Shown: piece after piece, positions 1 to 9,345 of the stretch
Position numbering within the stretch: the first letter of the stretch is position 1
Layout: each line of letters opens with the position of its first letter
From: Paenibacillus hamazuiensis
GTDB lineage: Bacteria > Bacillota > Bacilli > Paenibacillales > NBRC-103111
Length of the DNA stretch: 64,000 nucleotides
Direction of reading: 5' to 3'
NCBI RefSeq assembly: GCF_023276405.1
Contig: NZ_JALRMO010000001.1
Location: forward strand, 5,146,001 to 5,210,000
The notes under the pieces: generated by a model
What the model saw: the letters and a program-made list of their open reading frames with translations, nothing else
What the model was told of the DNA's origin: nothing
Databases searched by the model: none
Position numbers and translations under genes: made by a program

Positions 1-1046
1 GAAGGGTGAAAGTCCACATACCTCGGCAGTCTCATATTTACTCCCCGCTCTTTGGCGGCTCTGAAAAACAGCACCTGCAAGGGAACGATATATTCGATCG
101 GCGACAAATCCTCGTTGTCGATAAAATTCGCGCCCATGCTTCCCGGACGCAGCTCATCGCCGCGGTTGGTTACGACAAAACCGTGCGGAGTGATTTTCGC
201 GAAATAGTCGGCGAGCTGAAGCATCCGTTCCTTATCGTCGCCCGGAGCGGCCAGGTAAAAGATGTAGCTGTCCCCGTCGATCGAATTGTACGGACCATGC
301 ATAAACTCCTCGAATTCGTACACGCTGACCGGAATTCGCGACGTTTCCAGAAACTTCAGCCCGGCTTCAAGAGCGGTCCCGTAGTTGTCGCCGGTTCCCG
401 TGAAAATATAATTTTTCGCCGCAAGCAGCTCATCTTTATGCTGCAGGTACCATTCCTCCGCAGCGGCAATCGTGTGATCCATGTTGCCGATAACGGCGGT
501 TAATTGATCGATATAACGGTCGTATTCGTTTTGCGGAAGCCTGCCCGTTTCATAAGCCGTTTCGATCGCCATCAGATACAGCGTAAGCAGGTTCGATGTG
601 TAGCCCTTGGAAGTTGCGCCCGCCTTTTCTTCGCCGGAAGGAACGATCATTTTATTTTCGGCAAATTCGGTGATCAAGCTGCCGTCCTGCGACGTCACTG
701 CCACGGTAAAGAGCCCCAGCCGAACGGCCTTCTGCACACACTCCACCGCTGCCGTGCTCTCCCCGCTTTGGGAAAGGGCGAAAACCAGCGTTCGCTTGTT
801 GTATGCCCGGACGTATTTGGCATAGGTGTGGGCAAACTCCACATGCGTTTCAATCTGGAGCAGCTTTTCGATAAAATGTCTGGACGAAAGGGCAGCGTTA
901 TACGAAGAACCGGAGCCGGTCAGCACGATTTTCGATACTTCTTTTTGCTTGAAGCTGCCGATAAACGGAGCCAGTATCTCTTTACGGCGATCCAATATGC
1001 TTTTCAAAACGACAGGCTGCTCCTTAACATAGTCGATGATTTCCAC
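1..1046 (-). CDS. SIS-domain sugar-phosphate deglycase/isomerase (3' end off window)
   Basis: Partial gene, cut by the left edge; 348 residues are visible. The start is a GTG with GGAAG 11 bases upstream, giving VEIIDYVKEQP, a typical opening for this family. Two SIS folds are visible: the first has the phosphosugar loop TGSGSSYNAAL (residues 43-53) and LSQSGEST (91-98), the second TGTGDNYGTALEAG (216-229) followed by EFEEFMHGPYNS (244-255). SIS proteins of the GlmS/AgaS/FrlB type act on amino-sugar or Amadori-product phosphates in the cytoplasm. It starts 19 bases after the PTS EIIC-EIID stop, so it is the last visible gene of the PTS operon and should process the phosphorylated substrate. 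In enteric gfr operons the same gene set handles glucoselysine and fructoselysine; that substrate is only an inference here. Confidence 0.85.
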   Translation of the reverse strand, partial: MEIIDYVKEQPVVLKSILDRRKEILAPFIGSFKQKEVSKIVLTGSGSSYNAALSSRHFIEKLLQIETHVEFAHTYAKYVRAYNKRTLVFALSQSGESTAAVECVQKAVRLGLFTVAVTSQDGSLITEFAENKMIVPSGEEKAGATSKGYTSNLLTLYLMAIETAYETGRLPQNEYDRYIDQLTAVIGNMDHTIAAAEEWYLQHKDELLAAKNYIFTGTGDNYGTALEAGLKFLETSRIPVSVYEFEEFMHGPYNSIDGDSYIFYLAAPGDDKERMLQLADYFAKITPHGFVVTNRGDELRPGSMGANFIDNEDLSPIEYIVPLQVLFFRAAKERGVNMRLPRYVDFHP

Positions 1047-1065
1047 GGTATCGTTATCTTCCTTT

Positions 1066-2649
1066 CTAGTTCAAAATTTTCAGGGCGCCGAGAATGATGC
1101 CTGAAGCAATTAATCCATACATTAAGACAGTCGTTTTCATGCGCCTGCGAATAAGCCAAAACACGATCATCACGACGGCCAGCGGCAGCAGCTTCGGCAT
1201 AATGCCGTCGAGCATCGCCTGCAGCGAAATCGGGTTTTTGTCCATTTGGTAAGAAATCGGCGTCGATATTTTCAGCCAGGTTGCCGTAAGCGCCCCTACG
1301 GTCATTAGACCTGCAAGCGTTGCGGCTTCCATCATTCTCTTGATTTCTCCGGATGCCATCACGGCCAGAAACCGCTCGCGCAGGGCAAATCCTTTATTCA
1401 AGGTGTACCACCGGACTGCAACATGGACGATGTTGGTCCCCAGAAAAAACAGGACCGGCGCAAACAAGTTCCCCTGCAGGGCGAGCGCCGCCGCCGCCCC
1501 GCCCAGTACCGGCTTGAGAGTTCCGTTGAACAGCGAGTCGCCGATCCCCGCAATCGGTCCCATGAGCCCCGATTTCAGTCCTTGAATCGACTGCTCGTCA
1601 ATGTCCTCGCCCGCGGCCTTACGCGCTTCCAAATCAAGCGTCAACGCCATCACCGGTCCCGGAAGCCATGCGTGTGAATTATACAGGACAAGATGTCTTT
1701 TCATTGCGGCTGTAAATTCCTCCGGCCTGCCTTTATACAGCTTCCTCAGCATCGGGAGTACCGCCCAGATAAAACCGTACGCCTGCATCCGGTCGAAGCT
1801 GAACGCCGATTGAATGGCGAAGGAACGGAAAAAAAGGCGTCGGATGTCCTGTCTGGTAAAGACCCCCTCGGTTGGCGCCGCGGCTGTGGCGGCCTCGGCA
1901 TCGGAAACCTCATGCGCTTCCATCTCGTTTCTGCGCGACTGCATGATCAAAGCGATGCAAAATCCGAGGACGGCGACGCCGAGAATGCCCATTTTGACAT
2001 AAGCCGCGATCAAAAAACCGATGAAAAAAAACGGGAACAAACTCCTCGAGGCCAAAATGCTCAGCAGCAGAGCAAATCCCAAAGCGGGCAGCAGATTGCC
2101 CGCAACGGCAAGGCCGTCCTTCAGCCAGGACGGAATGCCCTCCACGATCGTCTTCACGATGGCCTCTCCCAGCACAAGGGCAATGAATGTCGGAATCGCA
2201 TTGGAAAGAAAATGCACCGCATTCCCGAGATGCATAAGGCGGGCGAGGTCTCTATCGTTGCCGCGATCCGCCAGCCGGTCCGCCGCACTGATGAAGAATA
2301 CGCAGACGGTTTTCGCGATCATTTCGAAAAACACGCCCAAAAGCGCCGCCGGAACGGCAATGAGCAGAGCGGTCTCCAGCCCTTGGCCGGTCGAAACGGC
2401 AAATGCCGTTCCGAGAACGCCTCCGATCGTATAATTCGGAGGAATGGAATTGCCTACATTCGTGACGCCCATGAAAATGAGTTCAAGCATCCCGCCAACG
2501 ACCAGCCCGGTGTGCAAATCCCCCATGACGAGCCCGACGATCGGCGCCAGAACGATCGGGCGTTCCAGGTAAGGATCTCCGAAGAAACGGCGGGAAAAAT
2601 AGGCAAAACCCGCTAAAAACGACAACATCACAGCTGTCATAACCGACAT
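1066..2649 (-). CDS. PTS mannose/fructose/sorbose family EIIC-EIID fusion
   Basis: Inner-membrane part of a mannose-family phosphotransferase importer. Residues 1-245 match EIIC: hydrophobic segments and the motif GLVMGDLHTGLVVGGMLELI (about 39-58), with GNSIPPNYTIGG after it. After a charged, Ala-rich linker (about 245-262) residues 265-527 match EIID: RRLFFRSFAIQSAFSFDRMQ, LYNSHAWLPGPVMAL, and the core GLKSGLMGPIAGIGDSLFNG. In most bacteria EIIC and EIID are separate genes of about 260 and 280 residues; here one uninterrupted frame covers both. A GGGGGGAC ribosome site precedes the ATG. It lies 73 bases after EIIA and just before the SIS gene. The fusion is directly visible; the sugar specificity is not. 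Confidence 0.93.
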   Translation of the reverse strand: MSVMTAVMLSFLAGFAYFSRRFFGDPYLERPIVLAPIVGLVMGDLHTGLVVGGMLELIFMGVTNVGNSIPPNYTIGGVLGTAFAVSTGQGLETALLIAVPAALLGVFFEMIAKTVCVFFISAADRLADRGNDRDLARLMHLGNAVHFLSNAIPTFIALVLGEAIVKTIVEGIPSWLKDGLAVAGNLLPALGFALLLSILASRSLFPFFFIGFLIAAYVKMGILGVAVLGFCIALIMQSRRNEMEAHEVSDAEAATAAAPTEGVFTRQDIRRLFFRSFAIQSAFSFDRMQAYGFIWAVLPMLRKLYKGRPEEFTAAMKRHLVLYNSHAWLPGPVMALTLDLEARKAAGEDIDEQSIQGLKSGLMGPIAGIGDSLFNGTLKPVLGGAAAALALQGNLFAPVLFFLGTNIVHVAVRWYTLNKGFALRERFLAVMASGEIKRMMEAATLAGLMTVGALTATWLKISTPISYQMDKNPISLQAMLDGIMPKLLPLAVVMIVFWLIRRRMKTTVLMYGLIASGIILGALKILN

Positions 2650-2722
2650 ACGTTTTGTCCCCCCTGCGAAAGTGTCAACCCTTTCAGATTCGGTTCATCC
2701 GTTTAGCCGCCGGTTATACCGC

Positions 2723-3139
2723 CTACAAATCCCCCCCTTCAAGCTGAAACATTTTATTCACGCTTACAATACCGTCCGTTCCCGAACGCAGCGCCTGCCT
2801 CATAAGCTCCTGCAAATTCATGCTCTCCCGGTACATTAAAACCTCGGCCAACATAGGCACATTCACTCCGGTTACGATCTCTATATGCTCGTTTTCCAAC
2901 AGCAAGGCCGAAACCGCCTTCGCGGGAGTACCGCCCGGCAAATCGACCAGAGCCAGGATGCCGTCGCCGGTGGAAATTTCGGCAACCGCTTCTCTGACCG
3001 CCGCCTCCAGATCTTCGCTCCCCTGACCCGGGGAAAAAGTAACCGCGCCCACGAGGTCGGTATCGCTTACAAACATCGACGCCGTTTCGAGCAAGTATTT
3101 GCTTAACTGTCCATGCGTTACAACGAGTACACCGATCAA
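2723..3139 (-). CDS. PTS mannose-family EIIA component
   Basis: A 138-residue soluble EIIA of the mannose/fructose family. The phosphorylated histidine is His9 in MIGVLVVTHGQLS, which receives phosphate from HPr and passes it to EIIB. LVDLPGGTPAKAV (residues 65-77) is the second conserved motif and VTGVNVPMLAEVL (88-100) the third. The length is standard for a stand-alone EIIA domain. It begins 13 bases after the EIIB stop, so the two are co-translated. Function and family are clear from the motifs; specificity rests on the membrane component. Confidence 0.95.
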   Translation of the reverse strand: MIGVLVVTHGQLSKYLLETASMFVSDTDLVGAVTFSPGQGSEDLEAAVREAVAEISTGDGILALVDLPGGTPAKAVSALLLENEHIEIVTGVNVPMLAEVLMYRESMNLQELMRQALRSGTDGIVSVNKMFQLEGGDL

Positions 3140-3152
3140 GCGAACCGCTCCT

Positions 3153-3638
3153 TTAGTCTAGGGATTTAATAATCTGGTTAAAATCCGCTGCCGTTCCTCC
3201 GGGAAGAAGCCGCGCCTCCATCGCCACTCCGGCCCGGTCGAGCTCCTTCCACGCTTCGATTTCCTCCGGAGAGGCCGCCACTTCTTTCGTAATCCGCTTG
3301 CGTCCCTCCTTCATGCGGATATTCGCCACATTCACCTTATCCAGCTTGAGCCCACCTTTCATGAGGTCAAGAAGCGAGCCCGGATCTCTCACCAGCAGCA
3401 GTACGTTATCGTTCGCAAATTTCCTTTCAACCAGCTGCCGAGCGGCCTCCTGCACAGGTAATACCGTCGATTTCACCCCTACCGGCGTTGCCATTTTGAG
3501 CAGCATCTTCTGAGTGTTGTCCGCCGCCGCCTGGTCGTTCGCAACGACAATATGCGTTGCGCCAAGTATTCGGGTCCAGCCTACCGCCACTTCGCCGTGA
3601 ATCAACCGATCGTCCACCCGCACCAATACAATCTTCAT
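3153..3638 (-). CDS. PTS mannose-family EIIB component
   Basis: A 161-residue EIIB; the signature VRVDDRLIHGEVAVGW carries the phosphorylated His14. VANDQAAADNTQKMLLKMA (residues 33-51) and ANIRMKEGRKRI (105-116) are also typical of the family. The frame is open upstream to about 4016, but the ATG at 3638 is the real start: it has GAGGAG before it and begins exactly at the conserved MKIVLVRVDDRLIHG. It is the first gene of the operon and lies about 50 bases downstream of the predicted sigma-54 transcription start. It takes phosphate from EIIA and gives it to the incoming sugar. Confidence 0.95.
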   Translation of the reverse strand: MKIVLVRVDDRLIHGEVAVGWTRILGATHIVVANDQAAADNTQKMLLKMATPVGVKSTVLPVQEAARQLVERKFANDNVLLLVRDPGSLLDLMKGGLKLDKVNVANIRMKEGRKRITKEVAASPEEIEAWKELDRAGVAMEARLLPGGTAADFNQIIKSLD

Positions 3639-3699
3639 AAGTGACTTCCACTCCTCGCAATAATGACAATTCGCTGTTTTACAATTCGTTAATATATGA

Positions 3700-3716
3700 T
3701 GCAAAAACCGTGCCAA
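3700..3716 (-). promoter_or_regulatory. Sigma-54 (-24/-12) promoter of the PTS operon
   Basis: Read on the minus strand the site is TTGGCACGGTTTTTGCA. It fits the sigma-54 consensus TTGGCACG-N4-TTGCW, with exactly 10 bases between the invariant GG and GC. It sits 62 bases upstream of the EIIB start, between the terminator of the LevR-type gene and the PTS operon. LevR-family activators work on precisely such promoters, so the neighbouring regulator is the expected partner. Confidence 0.93.
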
Positions 3717-3740
3717 GACACTGCGCGCGAAATGCGGCAT

Positions 3741-3775
3741 AAAAAACAAAAAAAAGACGAGAACATTGTCTCGCC
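3741..3775 (-). terminator. Rho-independent terminator of the LevR-type gene
   Basis: On the minus strand GGCGAGA and TCTCGTC form a stem around CAATGT, followed by eight T, a G and six T. A second inverted repeat (AAGACACTGG at 3780-3789 with CCAGTGTCTT at 3804-3813) overlaps the stop codon just upstream. Together they separate the regulator gene from the sigma-54 promoter. Confidence 0.85.
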
Positions 3776-3811
3776 GAACAAGACACTGGCAAGGACGCTT
3801 CTTCCAGTGTC

Positions 3812-6521
3812 TTACGATAATATAATTTGCGCCAAAAATCCGATTTCGCTTCGCGGTATGGAAACGTTCCTGGCCTGGCAGGCAGGCTGTACCGCCTGTT
3901 CCGCAATGTGCAGCAAAAAGCCGTGGCGCTCCTCCAGCTCCGGCAATTCCGCACATTCGAGTACCGGTCCATCCAAACTGAGCCTTTCCAGGGCAAAAGC
4001 GAAATGGATGACCCATCTTGCCGCCTGGCTCGGGCTGACCGTTCGCCCCATCAGCTCTTCCAGCCGTTCGAGCGACTTCTCCGCGGCATCGGCATATTTC
4101 TCCCCCTCGGGATCATCGAAGGAATCGATCACATACCGTTTGGCCAGATCGACCGAATCCTGCCTCGTAATTACTTCCGGCACCGCGTCGTCCGCGTCGT
4201 CTCCCATCGCCATGGAAATCAGCGTTTCTATGCCTTTGCCGAATAAAATTTGCTCGATGCCGATAAAAGCGACCCCGGGCAAAGACGGATCGACGGTTCC
4301 CGCCGCCGCGATCACGGTCCCGCGCCAGCCTTCGACGAGCAGTTCCGGTATTCCCGAACCGCTCTCCAAATTCACGGGCTGTACGAGCACCTTGCTTCTT
4401 AACGACTCGGGCAATGCTTCCAGCAAAAAAGCGGCAAGCTTGCGGGCCGTCCCCTGGCCTGTCAGGCAGGTCGTTATAATAACCCGTCTTCCGTCCTGGG
4501 CCGGAATGAGCTCCGCATCGTCATCCGCATAAATCTGCTTTACAGCTTTGAACATGTAAGACAGATCGATATCGCTTCTGCCGGCGAGATGTCCCGCTTC
4601 GATCACAGCCGCGGTCGTCACGAGCGGAACAACGGCGACGGGAATGCCGCAGGCCTGCTCAAGATACGGACCAAACCCGGTGAGCGACCCCATGTCGACG
4701 AGCAAAAGAATGCCTCTGGCGCTGCCGGTTTCCTGTATCCGCTGGATCGCACGCTGCAGCGTATCGTCTACGCTATGGTGAAGAGGCATGTCTACCGCAA
4801 CGACCCGTTTGTCCCCGAGCAGCTGGTTGGCAACGTCAGCCATGCTCGTGGCTGTACGATCGCCGTGGGCGATAACCAGCACTTTGTACCCGGTCGCCGC
4901 ACCGCTTGCCCTCCGGTGAGTCGCCATAAACAGCGCAAGAAATCCGATTTCCCCCGGGGATAAGCTGATGCCAAGCCCTTCCTCGAGCCGTTCCGAAAGC
5001 CCGTGCGCGACACCGTATTCCCGCGGGCAATGCGTTACCAGATCCAAAATCCGGCCCTCGTCCTGGCCCTGCGCCGCATCCGCCCTGGCCAGGTGAAGCG
5101 CCAGGCCCGTGACCGCCTGCGGTCCGAACACGCATCCGAGCTGCTTTCCCGCCTCCTCGATAAATTCGGACACCACCTCCAGAAAACGCGGCTGCAGGAC
5201 GGGAGGATCGCCCTGTTTTCCCACCAGCCTCCTTAAGTAATAATCCACATCGATTTCAATCAGCTTCCGGACCTCTTCCCGGTCCAGTCCGCTGTTAAAA
5301 TATCCGTTCATCCGCGAGCGAAGCTCGCTGTACAGATCCAGGGACGGCCGATCGTCGCGCGGCATCCGGACGGTTTGTTCCTTTTTCGGGAAGTAATGCC
5401 GGTCCTCGAGACCGATAATGCTCTCCGCCTTGGACGTATCCATATGGTTTTTCAAATAGTTCAGTTGAATCTGCGGCGCCAAATGCGTCAAATGCAGCGT
5501 CATCGTCTCCGAGCGGCTTCCTTCGGCGATATAGTGCAGAAACGCTTTGGCGCAGCCGAGAAGCACCGCGCTCCTTAACTCGCCTACATTGCCTGCCGTC
5601 CGGAAAGTCAGAAGCGCAATCAATACCAGCGGACTGACCTTGATGGAAATACCCACGCGTGCCGCTTCCTCCCGAAAAAACAGCTCGATGAGCTCCAATC
5701 TTTCTTCGATCGGTCGCCCGTCCAAATCCGGTATCGTAATCATGACCGGGAAACGACGCAGCATGGTGGCCAGCAGGGCGGAATGAGGATCCTCGGAAGT
5801 AGCGGCAATCAGCGTGACGGAGGCTTGACGCAAGGACGCTCCGTCGCCCAGCATGCGGTATACGCCGCGGTCCATCAGCAAAAAAAGCATCTCTTGCCCG
5901 TCCGGAGGCAGCCTGTGAATCTCGTCGAGGAAAAGGATGCCGTTTTCACTTTCCGCAATCAGTCCGGGAGCCGTTTTCTCCGCTCCGGTAAAGGCGCCCT
6001 TCACATATCCGAACAGCTGCGCAAGCAAAAGCTGGGGATTGGCGGCGTAATCCGCGCAATTCAACACGTTAAAGGGGGCCGAAGGACTCACTCGTCCGGC
6101 CTGCACCGCATACTGGTACATCATCCCCGCCAGGTGGCTCTTTCCCGCTCCGGTCGGTCCGACGATCAGCGTCGGAAGCCCGCGGGGAGGATACAGCATG
6201 GCCGCTTTGGCCTGCTCTACGACGGTTCGAAGACTCCCCTTCGCTCCGATGACGTGATCAAAGCAAGAAAGCTTGCGCTCGCCCGATTCCGGCAGGAAGT
6301 CCGTTGTTGACGGTGTTGACGGTCCCGTCAGCGAGCCAGAAACGTACGGGCCGTCCCCCGCTCTTTCGAATAAGCCCCTCCCGGGCCAATTCATTCAAAT
6401 CGCTGCTCGCATTATGCCGCAGTATGCCCGCCGCTTCCGCAACATCTTGAGCCGTAGCGCCCTTCGCCTCGCTGAACGCCGCCATTTCTCTCAACGTATC
6501 CAGGATTCGGTATTTTCGCAT
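3812..6521 (-). pseudogene. LevR-type sigma-54 activator with PRD domains, frameshifted near its N-terminus
   Basis: The start codon at 6521 has GAGGGGAG before it and opens MRKYRILDTLREMAAFSEAK, a winged HTH typical of LevR/ManR. That frame runs through RKSGGRPVRFWLADG to about 6310; the rest of the protein continues in the frame one base on (+1), giving TTDFLPESGERKLSCFDHVIGA and then about 820 residues. Those hold an AAA+ sigma-54 activator (GPTGAGKS, GAFTGAE, GILFLDEI), a PRD, an EIIA-Man-like domain (VLVIAHGDRTATS), an EIIB-Gat-like domain with Cys (VIITTCLTGQG) and a C-terminal PRD. The total of about 903 residues equals a normal LevR. The shift lies by a 9-bp tandem repeat (ACCGTCAAC twice on the minus strand, 6306-6323). 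It is either a broken gene or a one-base sequence error; without its HTH the protein might not find its enhancer. Expected job: activate the PTS operon in response to sugar and HPr. Confidence 0.85.
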
Positions 6522-6695
6522 GCTTGCACTCCCCTCTTCGCAAATGCGTTCAACTGAACATGTTTCTTTATTCATTCGCGGGATGGTGACAAATTCCTGT
6601 TATACACTTGCTTCGAATCAACTATTTTTAGCAATTGCTAACTATCGCGGTTCGGATGGAGTCAAGCGAATCCAACCGTTCATCGTCCTCATTTT

Positions 6696-7307
6696 TTATC
6701 TTAAAATTTGCCCAATGTAAGCTTTTATCAATCTTGTTTGAGCCAAAAAAGGGAAGGAAAGAACCTTGCATAAAAATTCTCCTTCATGAGACAATGGAAC
6801 AATTCCCAATAACAAGATCCCTGATACTGACCAGTAAACATATTCGTTATAATCAAGTGCGATTTTTATGTCCTTTATATAAGTCTTCTCCTCCTTTATA
6901 TACCGAACGTACAACCAAGATGGAACGCTCATGGAGAACAATATGTACAAAATCAGAATGATCCTATCAAAATCAAAGCGATAGGAGATATAAACACCGA
7001 TACCGGCCAAAATGAAAGGGATCGCAAAATTAATGTAATAGCTGATCAAAAATAAATTCTGTCTTGTCTTTTTTCTGTCCATCAAAAGCAGCGTCGAAAA
7101 TACCGTCACATAGAACACGCCAAAAATATCATATGGGTTCAACGTACTCCAATGATCAATAAGATATTGGCCGCCTCCCGTAACGCATAGAAGAATAAAC
7201 AGCAGAAATCTAGACCAAGGCGGGAAAAAATAATTGAATAGAGAGTTTATTGAATTACAAAGAGATCGCCGGGTTGGATTGCTTTGAACCGTTTCATTCT
7301 TTGTCAA
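6696..7307 (-). CDS. Uncharacterised multi-pass membrane protein
   Basis: Not recognised. The frame is open from a GTG at 7316, but the best start is the TTG at 7307, because AAAGGTGG lies five bases upstream of it. The ~203-residue product has an N-terminal soluble stretch and about five or six hydrophobic segments (for example FLLFILLCVTGGG, FGVFYVTVFSTLLLM, FAIPFILAGIGVYI, ILILYILFSMSVPSW, SVSGILLLGIVPL). It is AT-rich and Lys/Ile/Tyr-rich compared with neighbouring genes, which may point to acquisition. No catalytic motif is seen. It stands alone between the LevR-type gene and an MFS gene. Confidence 0.55.
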   Translation of the reverse strand: MTKNETVQSNPTRRSLCNSINSLFNYFFPPWSRFLLFILLCVTGGGQYLIDHWSTLNPYDIFGVFYVTVFSTLLLMDRKKTRQNLFLISYYINFAIPFILAGIGVYISYRFDFDRIILILYILFSMSVPSWLYVRYIKEEKTYIKDIKIALDYNEYVYWSVSGILLLGIVPLSHEGEFLCKVLSFPFLAQTRLIKAYIGQILR

Positions 7308-7421
7308 GTAGACCACCTTTTCCGGTTTATTGTTCGACCTGGCTCATCCATGTGTCTGATATATTATCGGCTTTGGTAAACAATGGCATTAGATCCAAAA
7401 GCATTGTCTAAGCAAAGGGTT

Positions 7422-7466
7422 CTAAAAAAAAGGCGCCCCGAACCATATCCGGGCGCCTCTTTTTTA
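7422..7466 (-). terminator. Terminator after the MFS gene (possibly bidirectional)
   Basis: AGGCGCCC and GGGCGCCT pair around a 12-base loop; on the minus strand the stem is followed by TTTTTTT. The MFS stop codon lies in the flanking T-run on the other side, so the hairpin could end transcription in both directions. Confidence 0.9.
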
Positions 7467-8714
7467 TTCAGCTCTTTTCGGCTGGCCGATCCCTCCGGCC
7501 AGTGCGATGACGACAAACTGGAGCAGGGATGCCGCAAGCAGCACCATCGGCAGCACGCGCCCGGTCAAATTGTCGGCGACTGCCAGCAGAAGCAAAATCG
7601 CGGTAATTCTTCCGGCATTGACGAATGCCTCGCGCATAACGATCGATTCGATGCGCAGGGCGCCCTTTAGCGGCAGCTCGCCCATCAGCCGGTAATAATA
7701 GTTCGTCAGCGAATTCCCCTGAACCACATTAAAGCTGGAATACAGCACCATAAAGATAACGATCGTCACGATATCCTGCTTCCACAAAAGCAAAAGCGAG
7801 CCGGCCGTGTAACCTGCTGCGGCCACAGCCAGATACAGCTTGGAGCGGCTTACGTTTCCCCATTTACCGAATCCGTAGCCGGTCAAAATCGCCAGCCCGG
7901 AAAACAGAACCCCCAAATAACCGACCAGGTCTTCGCGGGGAACCGCCTGATACAGCATTAAGTTCGGCAAAAAGATCATCAGCCCCTGCAGCGTGGCAAA
8001 AACGTAGTAGGCGAATAGTGAGCGGCGCCAGTTCCGGTTTTTCCGAAACGGCAGCAGCATCATATGCAAATAATAGGTTCGGTGATGCGAATGATTCGAG
8101 CGGATGCGCAAGCTTCCGATCGTCGTGAGCAGGAACATAACGAAGGCGACCGCAAATACGGCCATGTAGCCCTTCAGCCCTTCCATCCGGCTGATGATAA
8201 ACCCGGCCAGGGCGGGTCCTGCAAGACCTGCCAATGTAAAGGCGATCATGTTGAAGGACAAATAACGCATCCGGTTATGCTCGGTCGACACCTCGTACAT
8301 AAGCGTGAGATAAGCCGTCCAATAAAAGGAAGCGGCAATCGCGTTGAGCACGGCGAACAGGACGTAATATTTTGCTACTCCTTCTCCCGACAAAATGACC
8401 AGAAGGTAGAAAAACACCAAACCGATGATCCCGATCCGGTACGAGACCATCCGGTCCTTCCGCTTCGCGAACCAGCCCGCAAGCGCAAACCCGACCGGAG
8501 TCACCAAAAAGACGATCGTGTTAAACATCCCGCTTACATACAGACTGTGCGTAAGCCGCCATAAATACAAGGTCAGGAAAACGCCGGACATCGATGCGCC
8601 GAATTGAAACAAGCCGTGAAGCACGATCGACATCACAGCATCTTTAGACAACCTTTTTTCCGCGGGCACAGCGGATCTGAATCCTTGAACCCATCGTTCC
8701 CATGCCAGCCTCAT
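7464..8714 (-). CDS. MFS transporter
   Basis: A 416-residue major facilitator superfamily protein with about 12 membrane segments, for example VMSIVLHGLFQFGASMSGVF near residue 30 and an MFS loop GWFAKRKDRMVSYRIG near 80-95. A second copy of the loop pattern (GKWGNVSRSKLY) appears near 285. The ATG at 8714 has GGGGGGAC upstream. It is monocistronic, with its own terminator, and divergent from the GNAT gene. The sequence does not tell the substrate; a drug or sugar-phosphate exporter is possible. Confidence 0.85.
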   Translation of the reverse strand: MRLAWERWVQGFRSAVPAEKRLSKDAVMSIVLHGLFQFGASMSGVFLTLYLWRLTHSLYVSGMFNTIVFLVTPVGFALAGWFAKRKDRMVSYRIGIIGLVFFYLLVILSGEGVAKYYVLFAVLNAIAASFYWTAYLTLMYEVSTEHNRMRYLSFNMIAFTLAGLAGPALAGFIISRMEGLKGYMAVFAVAFVMFLLTTIGSLRIRSNHSHHRTYYLHMMLLPFRKNRNWRRSLFAYYVFATLQGLMIFLPNLMLYQAVPREDLVGYLGVLFSGLAILTGYGFGKWGNVSRSKLYLAVAAAGYTAGSLLLLWKQDIVTIVIFMVLYSSFNVVQGNSLTNYYYRLMGELPLKGALRIESIVMREAFVNAGRITAILLLLAVADNLTGRVLPMVLLAASLLQFVVIALAGGIGQPKRAE

Positions 8715-8919
8715 CCGATTTTGTCCCCCCGGGTGTGTGTCCGAACTATCCTCTTACAGGTCATTATAGCGGATGAGAGGCAGTCCCGTAACCATCTATT
8801 TTTATTTCGCTTCTCTCGGGTCATATACCATGAGCCGTCCCGCCCGATGCCACGGCATGTTGTGCTATAATGGGAATCGATATTCCCTGAACCAGCCCTA
8901 TAGGAAAGGAGCCGACATC

Positions 8920-9345
8920 ATGGAAATTAAACGCATCGGCAAAGAGCTGACATGGCCGATCCGGCACATGGTCATGTGGCCGGACAAAGATATCGAATAT
9001 GTCAAATTGAAGGACGACGAGAGCGGCCTGCATTACGGCTTGTTTGCCGAAAATAAGCTCGTTTCCGTAGTCTCCCTGTTTATCGGCCGGGACGAGGCGC
9101 AATTTCGCAAATTCGCCACGCTGCCGGAAGAGCAGGGCAAAGGCTACGGCAGCAAGCTTCTGCAGCATGTGCTGGATGAGATGCAGGCGAGCGGCGTCCG
9201 CAGAATTTGGTGCAACGCCAGACGGAGCAAAGCCGGCTACTACGCAAGGTTCGGATTGCGGGAGACCGCGGACGTTTTCAACAAAGATGGAGTCGAATAC
9301 GTGATCATGGAAATGTTTCCGCCTCGCGTTTCAATTCGTCCTTAA
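8920..9345 (+). CDS. GNAT family N-acetyltransferase
   Basis: A 141-residue cytoplasmic acetyltransferase. The acetyl-CoA pyrophosphate loop is LPEEQGKGYGSKLLQHVL (about residues 68-85), preceded by the beta-4 strand FRKFATL, and followed by RRIWCNARRSKAGYYARFGL, the usual C-terminal region with a Tyr that may act as general acid. The open frame extends upstream to 8773 but ATG 8920 has AAAGGA ten bases before it and gives the standard domain. Acceptor substrate unknown. Confidence 0.88.
   Translation: MEIKRIGKELTWPIRHMVMWPDKDIEYVKLKDDESGLHYGLFAENKLVSVVSLFIGRDEAQFRKFATLPEEQGKGYGSKLLQHVLDEMQASGVRRIWCNARRSKAGYYARFGLRETADVFNKDGVEYVIMEMFPPRVSIRP

Noticed and set aside
3639-4016. N-terminal extension of the EIIB frame
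   Set aside because: It would cross the sigma-54 promoter and the LevR terminator; family homology begins exactly at ATG 3638.
6290-6330. Programmed +1 frameshift in the LevR-type gene
   Set aside because: No known +1 shift signal (such as a stop codon with an upstream Shine-Dalgarno) is seen; a one-base insertion by the tandem duplication or a read error is simpler.
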